NCBI GenBank assembly: GCA_002402275.1
Contig: DHFN01000197.1
Span: forward strand, 127-17,941
Direction of reading: 5' to 3'
Source of the DNA: Anaerolineales bacterium UBA4823
GTDB taxonomy: Bacteria > Chloroflexota > Anaerolineae > Anaerolineales > UBA4823
DNA length: 17,815 nt
Shown piece by piece: positions 1 to 6,675 of this stretch; the first letter of the stretch is position 1; every line of letters starts with the position of its first letter. Made by a program: the position numbers and the translations under genes. The notes beneath the pieces were generated by a model. The model ran no database searches, was not told the origin of the DNA, and saw only the letters and a list, made by a program, of their open reading frames with translations.

Positions 1-24
1 GGGAGAGTAGGTCATTGCCAAGAG
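1..24 (+). rRNA. rrf: 5S ribosomal RNA, 3' end only
   Basis: The window opens inside what looks like the last two dozen bases of a 5S rRNA gene. The GGGAGAGTAGGTC block is the conserved loop E / helix IV-V end of bacterial 5S, followed by CATTGCCAAG, which would be the 3' strand of the terminal helix I. The 5' part lies outside the window, so helix I pairing cannot be checked. A strong rho-independent terminator follows within about 10 bases, as expected for the end of an rRNA operon. The exact mature 3' end is uncertain by a few bases. Confidence 0.85.
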
Positions 25-30
25 AACTTT

Positions 31-69
31 AAAACCCCCGACTCGAAAGAGGACGGGGGGTTTTTTTTT
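31..69 (+). terminator. Intrinsic terminator of the rRNA operon
   Basis: CCCCCG (35-40) pairs with CGGGGG (54-59). Inside it CTC (42-44) pairs with GAG (49-51) around a GAAA tetraloop, and an A-run precedes the stem. Nine or more Ts follow directly from 61. It ends transcription from the 5S gene. Confidence 0.93.
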
Positions 70-153
70 ATATACCAGCTACTTAAGTTGACCATAATTC
101 TACTTGCGTCCAGATGTGGTTAAAATCAAAACCATAAGGATTAGGGATATTGT

Positions 154-237
154 ATGGAAGAAGAAATCGGCATATGTGAATTGAAAGCCTATCTATCAAA
201 GGTTGTCCGGGAAATGAAAGAAAGCCTTGCTCGCTAG
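154..237 (+). pseudogene. Remnant of a Phd/YefM-type antitoxin gene (N-terminus only)
   Basis: An ATG-initiated frame of 27 codons encodes MEEEIGICELKAYLSKVVRE followed by MKESLAR and a TAG stop. The spacing of IGI-ELKAYLS-VVREMK matches the first beta strand and helix of Phd/YefM antitoxins (typically 'VGIRELKxxLSxYLxxVKxG'). Full antitoxins are about 75-90 residues, so this stops shortly before the usual glycine and the 'VTxRGRP' segment. No partner toxin is visible downstream. There is only a weak ribosome site. The family link is by eye; it could also be a real tiny gene, but a decayed antitoxin stranded between the rRNA operon and rpsU is the simplest reading. Confidence 0.5.
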
Positions 238-290
238 GTCGTGACAATTTTAATTTCTTTTTAATCTCTATTTATTTTTCCTGTCTTTTG

Positions 291-299
291 TGGTATATT
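291..299 (+). promoter_or_regulatory. Possible extended -10 promoter for rpsU-infA
   Basis: TGG followed by TATATT (294-299) reads as an extended -10 element (TGn-TATAAT-like). No good -35 hexamer lies 17 bases upstream, where the DNA is T-rich. Transcription from here would give a leader of about 160 nt before rpsU, containing the SD-like site at 344 and the hairpin at 402-434. Low confidence because the region is AT-rich. Confidence 0.3.
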
Positions 300-401
300 A
301 AATATTGATTTGCGCTATTTCAGCTATTGATTTGGGTGTATTTAGGAGGTACTTTTATCAGGTTAGCTTCTTGTTCTTGTTCCTTCACGATCAAACCCTG
401 C

Positions 402-434
402 CGGCTGAATGCGCGAATTTCAGCCGAATTTTTT
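402..434 (+). promoter_or_regulatory. Terminator-like hairpin in the rpsU leader (possible attenuator)
   Basis: CGGCTGAA (402-409) pairs perfectly with TTCAGCCG (419-426) around a 9-nt loop, followed by AA and six Ts (429-434). This is the form of an intrinsic terminator, but it lies only 13 bases upstream of the rpsU Shine-Dalgarno, inside the leader rather than after a gene. An attenuation role, perhaps linked to ribosomal-protein supply, is inferred. It could also be the terminator of a short upstream transcript. Confidence 0.5.
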
Positions 435-463
435 GATTCGAACCTGAAAGGAGGTGAATTTCG

Positions 464-661
464 TTGACTGCAGTGAATTTACGACAGAATGAATCCCAAG
501 ATTCGTTACTTAAACGATTCCGTAAAAAAGTAGCCAAGAGTGGCGTCCTGAGTACGGTACGCCGGAAACGCTGGTTCGTTTCAAAGAGTGAATTGCGGCG
601 CATTCAAAAGAAGAAAGCTAGCCGGCGCTTCAAACGAAAACAAACTATCGAGATTGAATAG
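464..661 (+). CDS. rpsU: Small ribosomal subunit protein bS21
   Basis: A 65-residue basic protein of the 30S subunit that acts in translation initiation near the 3' end of 16S rRNA. Family features are clear: an N-terminal strand, then ESQDSLLKRFRKKVAKSGVL (the conserved 'E..ALRRFKRxVxKxGVL' helix), TVRRKRW, and a Lys/Arg-rich tail. Length fits the family (about 55-75). The start is TTG at 464: AAAGGAGGTGA (447-457) ends six bases before it and is an almost complete complement of the 16S anti-SD. The GTG at 473 is too distant from that site. It is followed by infA after 32 bases, presumably in one transcript. The very strong SD with a weak TTG start is notable, because bS21 sits beside the anti-SD on the ribosome. 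Confidence 0.95.
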   Translation: MTAVNLRQNESQDSLLKRFRKKVAKSGVLSTVRRKRWFVSKSELRRIQKKKASRRFKRKQTIEIE

Positions 662-693
662 TTTACCGGCGGAAATCCTAGACGGAGGTGTAA

Positions 694-945
694 ATGGCAA
701 AAGATGAAGATAAGATTCAAGTAGAAGGAACGGTAATTGAAGCTTTACCGGGTACCCAGTTTAAGGTGCGCTTAGAGAATGGACATGATGTGCTGGCATA
801 TCTGTCCGGGAAAATGCGTAAGTATTACATTCGGATCTTGCTGGGGGATAAGGTAAGAGTGGAAATGTCACCGTACGATCTCACCCGGGGACGAATCGTT
901 TATCGGCATAAGAAATTTGCTGATGAACCAGATATCGAGGAATAA
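694..945 (+). CDS. infA: Translation initiation factor IF-1
   Basis: An OB-fold protein that binds the A site of the 30S subunit and assists IF-2 and IF-3 during initiation. The 83-residue product carries the family core: MAKDEDKIQVEGTVIEALP at the N-terminus, FKVRLENGHDVLAYLSGKMRKYYIRI in the middle, and LGDKVRVEMSPYDLTRGRIVYR near the end. It is about ten residues longer than the usual 72 because of an acidic tail (FADEPDIEE). GGAGGT (685-690) precedes the ATG. Unlike in many bacteria, it is not embedded in the map-rpmJ-rpsM cluster; it forms a two-gene unit with rpsU next to the rRNA operon, and a strong terminator ends that unit. Confidence 0.97.
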   Translation: MAKDEDKIQVEGTVIEALPGTQFKVRLENGHDVLAYLSGKMRKYYIRILLGDKVRVEMSPYDLTRGRIVYRHKKFADEPDIEE

Positions 946-984
946 TTTTCATTCATTTTACATCTCCTTATGAGGTTATGTTTC

Positions 985-1012
985 AAAGCTGTCGGTCTCC
1001 GACAGCTTTTTT
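985..1012 (+). terminator. Intrinsic terminator after infA
   Basis: AAAGCTGTCGG (985-995) pairs perfectly over 11 bp with CCGACAGCTTT (999-1009) across a TCT loop and runs into further Ts to 1012. It lies 40 bases after the infA stop. The A-run on the 5' side could let it work in both directions, but no minus-strand gene ends here. Confidence 0.95.
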
Positions 1013-1026
1013 ATTTCTAGAATTAG

Positions 1027-1303
1027 GACAGGATTAACAGGATTAACAAGATAAATAGGGAGTGGAAGGACAGGATTTACAAGATTGACAAGATAAACGG
1101 AAAAAGAAAGACACGATTTACAGGATTGACAAGATGAATAGGGAATGGAGAGATACGATTTATAGGATTGACAAGATAAATAAGAAATGGAGAGACAGGA
1201 TTTACAAGATTGACAAGATAAACAGAGAAAGAAGGACAGGATTTACAAGGTTAACAAGATAAACAGAGAAAGAACGACAGAATTTACAGGATATAGGATG
1301 ACC
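1027..1303. repeat. Tandem repeat, seven 41-42 bp units built from 9-mers
   Basis: Seven units begin with GACAGGATT or close variants at 1027, 1069, 1110, 1152, 1194, 1235 and 1276; the last is cut short. Each unit is three related 9-mers (ACAGGATTT, ACAAGATTG, ACAAGATAA) followed by about 14 purine-rich bases such as ACAGAGAAAGAAGG. The alternation of 41 and 42 bp spacing breaks any reading frame and stops occur in all frames, so it is not coding. With the palindromic element after it, it fills the noncoding stretch between infA and the convergent gene. Function unknown. The units are contiguous, without unique spacers, so it is not a CRISPR. Confidence 0.9.
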
Positions 1304-1372
1304 TGAATAATCAGATCATTCCGGTTGGTAGAATATCGATATGCTTCAATGGTTTAAGTATTATACATATAG

Positions 1373-1436
1373 AGACCCTAAAGGTTTCAATTGTATGAAT
1401 AATCAACCGATCAACAAAATAAAACCATTAGGGTCT
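1373..1436. repeat. Palindromic element, copy 1 (AGACCCTAA arms)
   Basis: AGACCCTAAAGGTTT (1373-1387) is matched by AAACCATTAGGGTCT (1422-1436), whose reverse complement differs at one of 15 positions. The arms enclose 34 AT-rich bases. The element lies 7 bases beyond the 3' end of the minus-strand flavoprotein gene, in a convergent intergenic gap. A second element with the same arms lies at 14282-14373. This could be a MITE-like or REP-like dispersed element, or a bidirectional terminator; no clear target-site duplication is seen. Confidence 0.75.
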
Positions 1437-1443
1437 GTTACAT

Positions 1444-2433
1444 CTAATATGAAGCAAGCACTTTCATATAATTAGCTCGTTCAAACTCTGCTGGATCAGC
1501 AACTGCTTTTTGGCTCATGCTGCCAATCATTTGTTTGACCGATGTGTATTCATGCTCTTCCATCCATTTTTGTAGGTCTTCTAGTAGCATTGTGGCAAAT
1601 TCGCTGCCTTCTTGTAAGAAAGCTGAGGTGATCATGGCTATTTTTGCTCCCGCCATTAACGCTTTGAGCATATCTTCGGCAGTATGAACGCCACTGGTAA
1701 GGGCAAAATCAACTGGGATTTTCCCGTATAAGAGGGCAATCCAACGCAATGGGAGGCGCACTTCGTTTGAATTGCTTAAGATCAAGTGCGGAACAACTTC
1801 TAATTCTTCTAAGTCAAAATCAGGTTGATAAAAACGGTTAAACAGTACGATGCCATTCACGCCACACTCGGCAAGGTGTTTAGAGAAATTAGGCAGGGAG
1901 GTGAAGAAAGGACTTAATTTGACCGCTAATGGGATCTGCACTTTGTTGCGGATATTGCGCACCAATTGGAGGTACTTATCTTCCAATTCATTCGCAGTTA
2001 ATTCTGGGTCAGTGGCAAGGTAGTAAAGGTTTAACTCTAATGCATCGGCACCCGCAGCTTGAATTTTTTGGGCATATTCAACCCAGCCTCCATCGGTATA
2101 ACCGTTTAAACTCCCGATCACTGGCACAGAAACAGATTTTTTGATTTTGGATAAATTTTGCAGGTAGGTATCTGGTCCAATACTGTACTGTCCAACTTCT
2201 GGAAAATAGGTAAGAGCCTCAGCGAATTGTTCGGTGCCGCGGGTAAGATCCTGATCAAGTTTTAAGCTCTCGCGCAGGATCTGTTCCTCAAATAAGGATG
2301 GCATCACAATTGCGGAAACACCTGCTTTGACGAGTTGTTGGGCTGTCTCCGCCTTTTGAGTAAGTGGGGATGCAGAAGCGACGAGAGGGTTTCTTAATTC
2401 AATCCCTAAATAATTTGTGGATAGATCTACCAT
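1444..2433 (-). CDS. Dihydroorotate-dehydrogenase-like flavoprotein
   Basis: A 329-residue TIM-barrel protein of the PyrD/DHOD superfamily, expected to bind FMN. Recognisable parts are NPLVASASPLT (15-25), VIGSLNG (105-111), ELN (133-135), VKLSPFF (171-177) and the phosphate-binding end TSGVHTAEDMLKALMAGA (246-263). The NxSCPN loop that carries the catalytic cysteine of class 1 enzymes is replaced by ELNLYYLATDPEL, and the usual 'INT' segment reads LFNRFYQPD. Ordinary pyrimidine synthesis is therefore unlikely. DHOD-like proteins of this kind often sit beside nifJ in anaerobes, as here (from memory). GAGGAGG lies five bases before the ATG. It follows nifJ by 69 bp with a terminator between, suggesting read-through expression. 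Substrate unknown. Confidence 0.88.
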   Translation of the reverse strand: MVDLSTNYLGIELRNPLVASASPLTQKAETAQQLVKAGVSAIVMPSLFEEQILRESLKLDQDLTRGTEQFAEALTYFPEVGQYSIGPDTYLQNLSKIKKSVSVPVIGSLNGYTDGGWVEYAQKIQAAGADALELNLYYLATDPELTANELEDKYLQLVRNIRNKVQIPLAVKLSPFFTSLPNFSKHLAECGVNGIVLFNRFYQPDFDLEELEVVPHLILSNSNEVRLPLRWIALLYGKIPVDFALTSGVHTAEDMLKALMAGAKIAMITSAFLQEGSEFATMLLEDLQKWMEEHEYTSVKQMIGSMSQKAVADPAEFERANYMKVLASY

Positions 2434-2463
2434 GTTTTCCTCCTCAATAGAAAATGAGAAAAA

Positions 2464-2490
2464 GAGGGCTTACTAATCCGGTAAGCCCTC
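2464..2490 (-). terminator. Intrinsic terminator between nifJ and the flavoprotein gene
   Basis: On the minus strand GAGGGCTTAC and GTAAGCCCTC form a perfect 10-bp stem (2490-2481 with 2473-2464) around a 7-nt loop, followed by TTTTTCTCATTTTC. It begins 12 bases after the nifJ stop. The T-run ends about 25 bases before the downstream ATG, leaving almost no space for a separate promoter, so it probably acts as a partial terminator within the operon. Confidence 0.88.
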
Positions 2491-2502
2491 AGTTGTATAT
2501 GC

Positions 2503-5500
2503 TTAATCTCCGGGGTTGCTGTTCCCAGCATTTGGATTGCTATAAGTCATTGCTGCCATTTGTTGATATAACTCCCAACGCCGGTTGGCATCTTGTTGAG
2601 CAAGTTTGATCAACATTTCTGCCCTTTGTTCATCCGTTTGGACCAGCATCTTATAGCGGGTCTCATTGTAAGCGAACTGCTCTATCGGTATACTTGGATC
2701 CTTACTATCGAGTATGAGCGGGTTTTTCCCTTCCTCTGCCAGGAGGGGATTATAACGGTAGAGAGGCCAGACGCCAGATGCAACAGCCAATTTTTGTTGT
2801 TCCAGTCCGTATTTCAGGTCATAACCATGTGCGATACAATGAGAATAAGCAATCACTAACGATGGTCCGGGATAAGCATCCGCTTCTAGGAGGGCGGTTT
2901 GAGTTTGTTGATCGCTGGCACCCATGGCAATACGGGCGATATAGACATATCCATAAGCCATGGCGATCATCCCTAAGTCTTTTTTGGGCAGTCCTTTTCC
3001 GGCAGCAGCGAATTTGGCAACCGCAGCTAGTGGTGTGGATTTGGAAGCCTGTCCACCCGTATTGGAATAAACCTCGGTATCCAGCACGATGAGGTTGACG
3101 TTGCGACCTGAGGCTAGCACATGATCGAGACCGCCATACCCAATATCATACGCCCAACCATCCCCACCCACAATCCAGACACTTTTCTGGACGAGTGAAT
3201 CGGCAATGGAAAGAAGTTGCTTTGCTTCAAGGGTATTTTCTTTCTCTAATGTTTGTTTTAATTGGGCTACTCTTTCTCTTTGTTGTCGAATTCCGCTTTC
3301 GGTGGATTGGTCAGCATTGAGAATGGCATCTACTAGATTTTCCCCCAGGATACCGGCGAATTTTGGTAGTAATTCCCGAGCATATTCATTTTGTTTATCC
3401 AAAGAAAGTCGAAAGCCTAAACCAAATTCAGCGTTATCTTCGAATAAGGAATTTGACCAGCTTGGTCCACGTCCTTCTTTGTTGACTGCCCAAGGGGTGG
3501 TTGGAAGGTTGCCGCCATAGATTGAGGAACAACCAGTCGCGTTGGCAACCATTAGACGATCACCAAAGAGCTGAGTAAGCAATTTAAGATAAGGAGTTTC
3601 ACCACAGCCAGCACAAGCACCTGAGAATTCGAATAATGGTTGGAGTAACTGGGAATTCTTCACCGTCCGAGTGCTGATTGCAGTCCGATCTACTTCGGGG
3701 ATGGAGAGGAAATAATCCCATTTTACCCGTTCGCTTTCCCGAATGGGGGGTTGAGGTGCCATGTTGATCGCTTTCCGACCTACTTGAGTTTTATCTTTAG
3801 CTGGGCATGCTTCTACGCAGATACTACAGCCGGTGCAATCCTCGGGTGCCACAGCGATGGTAAATTTCATACCTGGTAATTCTTTGAATTTAGCATCTAG
3901 TGAAACCCAACCTTCGGGGGCATTCTTTAAGTAACTAGGGTCATAAACCTTCTCTCGAATTACGGCATGCGGGCAGACAATGGCACATTTTCCACATTGA
4001 ATACAGAGACTTGGTTCCCAAACGGGAATTTCCAATGCAATATTGCGTTTTTCCCATTGGGTTGTTCCAGACGGATAAGTGCCATCCACTGGAAAAGCAC
4101 TGACGGGGATTGAATCGCCTTCGAGAGCAATCATTTTCCCTAAAACGTTGCGAACAAACTCTGGTGCTTCTTCTGGTACAGATGGACGGCGGGTAAACTG
4201 ACTTGTAATCTTATCAGGTACTTTAATCTCATAAAGATTTTCTAATGCTTGATCCACTGCGGCGAAATTTTTCTTAACCACTGCTTCCCCCCGTTTGCCA
4301 TAAGTTTTCTGAATGGCTTTTTTAATTTGTTGAATGGCTTCCTCTTTAGGTAAAACACCCGAGATGGCGAAGAAGCAAGTTTGCATGATGGTATTGATCC
4401 GGGTTCCCATGTCAGTTTTCTTGGCAACTTCATATGCGTCAATAATATAGAACTTTAACTTTTTCTCGACGATATCTTTTTGGGTTTCTTTGGGGAGATG
4501 ATCCCAGACCTCATCAACCCCATATATGCTATTCAACAAGAATACTGCGCCAGGAATCGCCATCTTGGTGATATCAAAGCGTTCCAGGAAAGAAAATTGA
4601 TGGCAAGCCACAAAATTGGCTTGACTTATTTGATAAGGCGCTCGAATCGGTTTTGGACCAAACCGCAAGTGAGAAATCGTCACGCCACCTGACTTCTTGG
4701 AGTCATAAACAAAATAACCTTGAGCGCAGTTATCGGTTTCTTCGCCAATGATTTTGATCGAATTTTTATTTGCGCCTACCGTTCCATCGGAGCCTAATCC
4801 CCAGAAGACACAGCGGACAGTTTGAGGGTCTTCGATGTCGAAGGTTGGATCAAAATCCAGGCTGGTTTTAGTGACATCATCTTCAATGCCGACAGTGAAG
4901 TGGTTTTTAGGATCAGCTTTTTGAAGCTCATCGAACACTGCTTTGACCATTGCAGGCGTAAATTCTTTGGAGGATAACCCATAACGACCACCGATAACCC
5001 GGGGGTAAGGGCGATTTGCGAACTGGGTGTAAGGGACGCTCCCTTCCGCGAGTCCTTCGTTAATGGCAGTGACGACATCTTGATAAAGTGGTTCGCCAGC
5101 TGCACCGGGTTCTTTGGTGCGATCTAAGACTGCGATGGATTTGACGGTGGGTGGGAGAGCTTCGAGGAAGTGGAGAACGGAGAAAGGACGGTAGAGATGG
5201 ACTTTAAGGACACCCACTTTTTGCCCGGCTTCTAATAGATAGCGGGCAGTTTCTCCGGCAGTTTCACTTCCCGAACCCATCATCACAATAACTCGTTCTG
5301 CTTCAGGATCACCAACATAATCAAACAGATGGTAGGTTCTGCCGCTTATTTGGGCGAATTTCTCCATGACTTCTGCGACAATTTCCGGGCAAACATTATA
5401 GAAGGGATTAACCGTCTCCCGTTCTTGGAAGAAAGTGTCAGGATTTTGGGCGGTGCCTCGGATAAAAGGATGATCGGGGGATAAAGCGCGTGAGCGATGG

Positions 5501-6105
5501 GCTTGGATGAGCGAATCATCAATAAGGGAACGAAGATCCTCTTCGCTGAGCTGCTCGATTTTATTGACTTCACTAGAGGTACGGAATCCATCAAAGAAAT
5601 GTAAAAAAGGAACCCGTGCCCTAAGAGTGGATGCATGGGCAATGGCTGCCAGATCATGGGCTTCTTGTACAGAATTTGATGCTAACAGGGCAAACCCAGT
5701 AGATCGGCAAGCCATAACATCAGATTGATCCCCAAAAATTGATAGGGCATGGGCAGCAACCGTTCTAGCAGAGACATGGAAGACCGTGGGGCTCAACTCT
5801 CCAGCGATTTTGAACATATTCGGGATCATTAAGAGCAAGCCTTGTGAGGCTGTAAAGGTGGTGGTCAGAGCACCGGCTTGGATTGCGCCATGAACTGCTC
5901 CGGCTGCGCCTCCTTCCGATTGCATTTCAGTCACCGAAGGGACCGTACCCCAAATATTTGGCTTTTTTAAAGTAGCCCACTCATCTGCAAATTCTCCCAT
6001 TGTTGAGGAAGGGGTTATCGGATAAATTGCGATAACTTCACTGAGGCGATAAGCGACATAAGCGGTTGCCTCATTTCCATCAATTGTAATAACAGTTTTT
6101 GACAT
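2503..6105 (-). CDS. nifJ: Pyruvate:ferredoxin (flavodoxin) oxidoreductase, one-chain
   Basis: Oxidises pyruvate plus CoA to acetyl-CoA and CO2 and passes electrons to ferredoxin or flavodoxin; the central catabolic enzyme of many anaerobes. The 1200-residue chain has the full homodimeric PFOR layout. The domain I pyrimidine-binding region has YPITPSS (28-34) and TEMQSEGGAAGA (59-70). The domain III transketolase C-terminal-like part is near 265-380, and the gamma-type domain near 430-620. Two 4Fe-4S clusters are CIQCGKCAIVCP (Cys701, 704, 707, 711) and CTGCSICVEACP (Cys757, 760, 763, 767). The TPP domain has Cys831, 834, 859 and 1090 for the proximal cluster and GDGWAYDIGYGG (981-992). The ATG has a GGAG about nine bases upstream. 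Length and motifs are intact, with a short Asn/Pro-rich tail. It is transcribed divergently from the central operon. Confidence 0.98.
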   Translation of the reverse strand: MSKTVITIDGNEATAYVAYRLSEVIAIYPITPSSTMGEFADEWATLKKPNIWGTVPSVTEMQSEGGAAGAVHGAIQAGALTTTFTASQGLLLMIPNMFKIAGELSPTVFHVSARTVAAHALSIFGDQSDVMACRSTGFALLASNSVQEAHDLAAIAHASTLRARVPFLHFFDGFRTSSEVNKIEQLSEEDLRSLIDDSLIQAHRSRALSPDHPFIRGTAQNPDTFFQERETVNPFYNVCPEIVAEVMEKFAQISGRTYHLFDYVGDPEAERVIVMMGSGSETAGETARYLLEAGQKVGVLKVHLYRPFSVLHFLEALPPTVKSIAVLDRTKEPGAAGEPLYQDVVTAINEGLAEGSVPYTQFANRPYPRVIGGRYGLSSKEFTPAMVKAVFDELQKADPKNHFTVGIEDDVTKTSLDFDPTFDIEDPQTVRCVFWGLGSDGTVGANKNSIKIIGEETDNCAQGYFVYDSKKSGGVTISHLRFGPKPIRAPYQISQANFVACHQFSFLERFDITKMAIPGAVFLLNSIYGVDEVWDHLPKETQKDIVEKKLKFYIIDAYEVAKKTDMGTRINTIMQTCFFAISGVLPKEEAIQQIKKAIQKTYGKRGEAVVKKNFAAVDQALENLYEIKVPDKITSQFTRRPSVPEEAPEFVRNVLGKMIALEGDSIPVSAFPVDGTYPSGTTQWEKRNIALEIPVWEPSLCIQCGKCAIVCPHAVIREKVYDPSYLKNAPEGWVSLDAKFKELPGMKFTIAVAPEDCTGCSICVEACPAKDKTQVGRKAINMAPQPPIRESERVKWDYFLSIPEVDRTAISTRTVKNSQLLQPLFEFSGACAGCGETPYLKLLTQLFGDRLMVANATGCSSIYGGNLPTTPWAVNKEGRGPSWSNSLFEDNAEFGLGFRLSLDKQNEYARELLPKFAGILGENLVDAILNADQSTESGIRQQRERVAQLKQTLEKENTLEAKQLLSIADSLVQKSVWIVGGDGWAYDIGYGGLDHVLASGRNVNLIVLDTEVYSNTGGQASKSTPLAAVAKFAAAGKGLPKKDLGMIAMAYGYVYIARIAMGASDQQTQTALLEADAYPGPSLVIAYSHCIAHGYDLKYGLEQQKLAVASGVWPLYRYNPLLAEEGKNPLILDSKDPSIPIEQFAYNETRYKMLVQTDEQRAEMLIKLAQQDANRRWELYQQMAAMTYSNPNAGNSNPGD

Positions 6106-6154
6106 GTTTCAACTCCACAAAAAATTTTGGTTTGAAAAGTTTTATCTAACAATA

Positions 6155-6235
6155 CAGATTTAAAATCTGGTTAAATTAATAGCTAGGCAGGATAAGTTTA
6201 ATCTTTCTCCGATAAATTGGATAGTAATATATTAC
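6155..6235 (-). promoter_or_regulatory. nifJ upstream region with two perfect palindromes
   Basis: CAGATTTAAAATCTG (6155-6169, seven-base arms around one A) and GTAATATATTAC (6224-6235) lie 50 and 119 bases upstream of the nifJ ATG. Both could be operator half-site pairs near a minus-strand promoter. The region is AT-rich, which raises the chance of accidental symmetry, and no confident -35/-10 pair was chosen. Confidence 0.35.
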
Positions 6236-6640
6236 ATAAAATTGTTTGTAACCTGTCATATACTAAAATCATGCTGGCAGGAAACTTGCAATCATTACCA
6301 GGCAGGATGTTTGGGCAGATTATTTTGTACTTTACCATAAATTTAACTATCGCCTTGATTACCATTGGAAATGACCTCACAGTTAAAGACGTTTTGTTAT
6401 TTTGAAGAAACTACCATTGCAAAGGAGACGAGCGATAAAAGTAATTTTCTTGATCCTTGTTTGTGCCTGTAAGCTCTATGGTGTAGGGACGACCCATCCC
6501 GATTTTATTTTTCTTACCATTGAGAATATATCCAATGCCTAATGACGAGATCGTAGGCAAGGATGGATCGCTCTTAGGCTAGGCATTCCTTGTAGGGAAT
6601 GGCTATCCAGAATGTCATGATTTATTGCTATTTTGGTCAA
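6236..6640. other. Long divergent intergenic region, no supported gene
   Basis: Between nifJ (minus) and the central operon (plus) lie about 570 bases. Frames of about 60 codons on both strands overlap one another (6198-6405), have no ribosome site and resemble nothing known. The right half contains several complementary blocks: AATGCCTA (6534-6541) with TAGGCATT (6580-6587), CCATCC (6494-6499) with GGATGG (6561-6566), and CATTCC (6584-6589) with GGAATG (6596-6601). AAAGGAG (6421-6427) is SD-like but no normal start codon follows at the right distance. This could be a leader, a small RNA or decayed DNA. Confidence 0.4.
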
Positions 6641-6660
6641 AGAATATAAAATTAGTTTTA

Positions 6661-6669
6661 TGCTATACT
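6661..6669 (+). promoter_or_regulatory. Extended -10 promoter of the central operon
   Basis: TGC followed by TATACT (6664-6669) is a good extended -10 element. Transcription would begin six or seven bases later, at or beside the A of the ATG at 6676, so the first mRNA would be leaderless or nearly so. No convincing -35 lies at 16-18 bases, which is common for extended -10 promoters. Confidence 0.6.
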
Positions 6670-6675
6670 GTAAAT

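Noticed and set aside
1027..1303. CRISPR array or repeat-protein gene
   Set aside because: Units are contiguous without unique spacers, and the 41/42 bp alternation and stops break all reading frames.
6198..6405. Overlapping frames of about 60 codons on both strands between nifJ and the operon
   Set aside because: They cover the same DNA on opposite strands, lack ribosome sites, and neither product resembles a known protein; AT-rich open frames by chance.
6417..6542. A 41-codon TTG frame (MQRRRAIKVIFLILVCAC...) resembling a signal peptide
   Set aside because: The only SD (6421-6427) lies inside the frame, after the start; the correctly spaced codon would be ATA. No further support.
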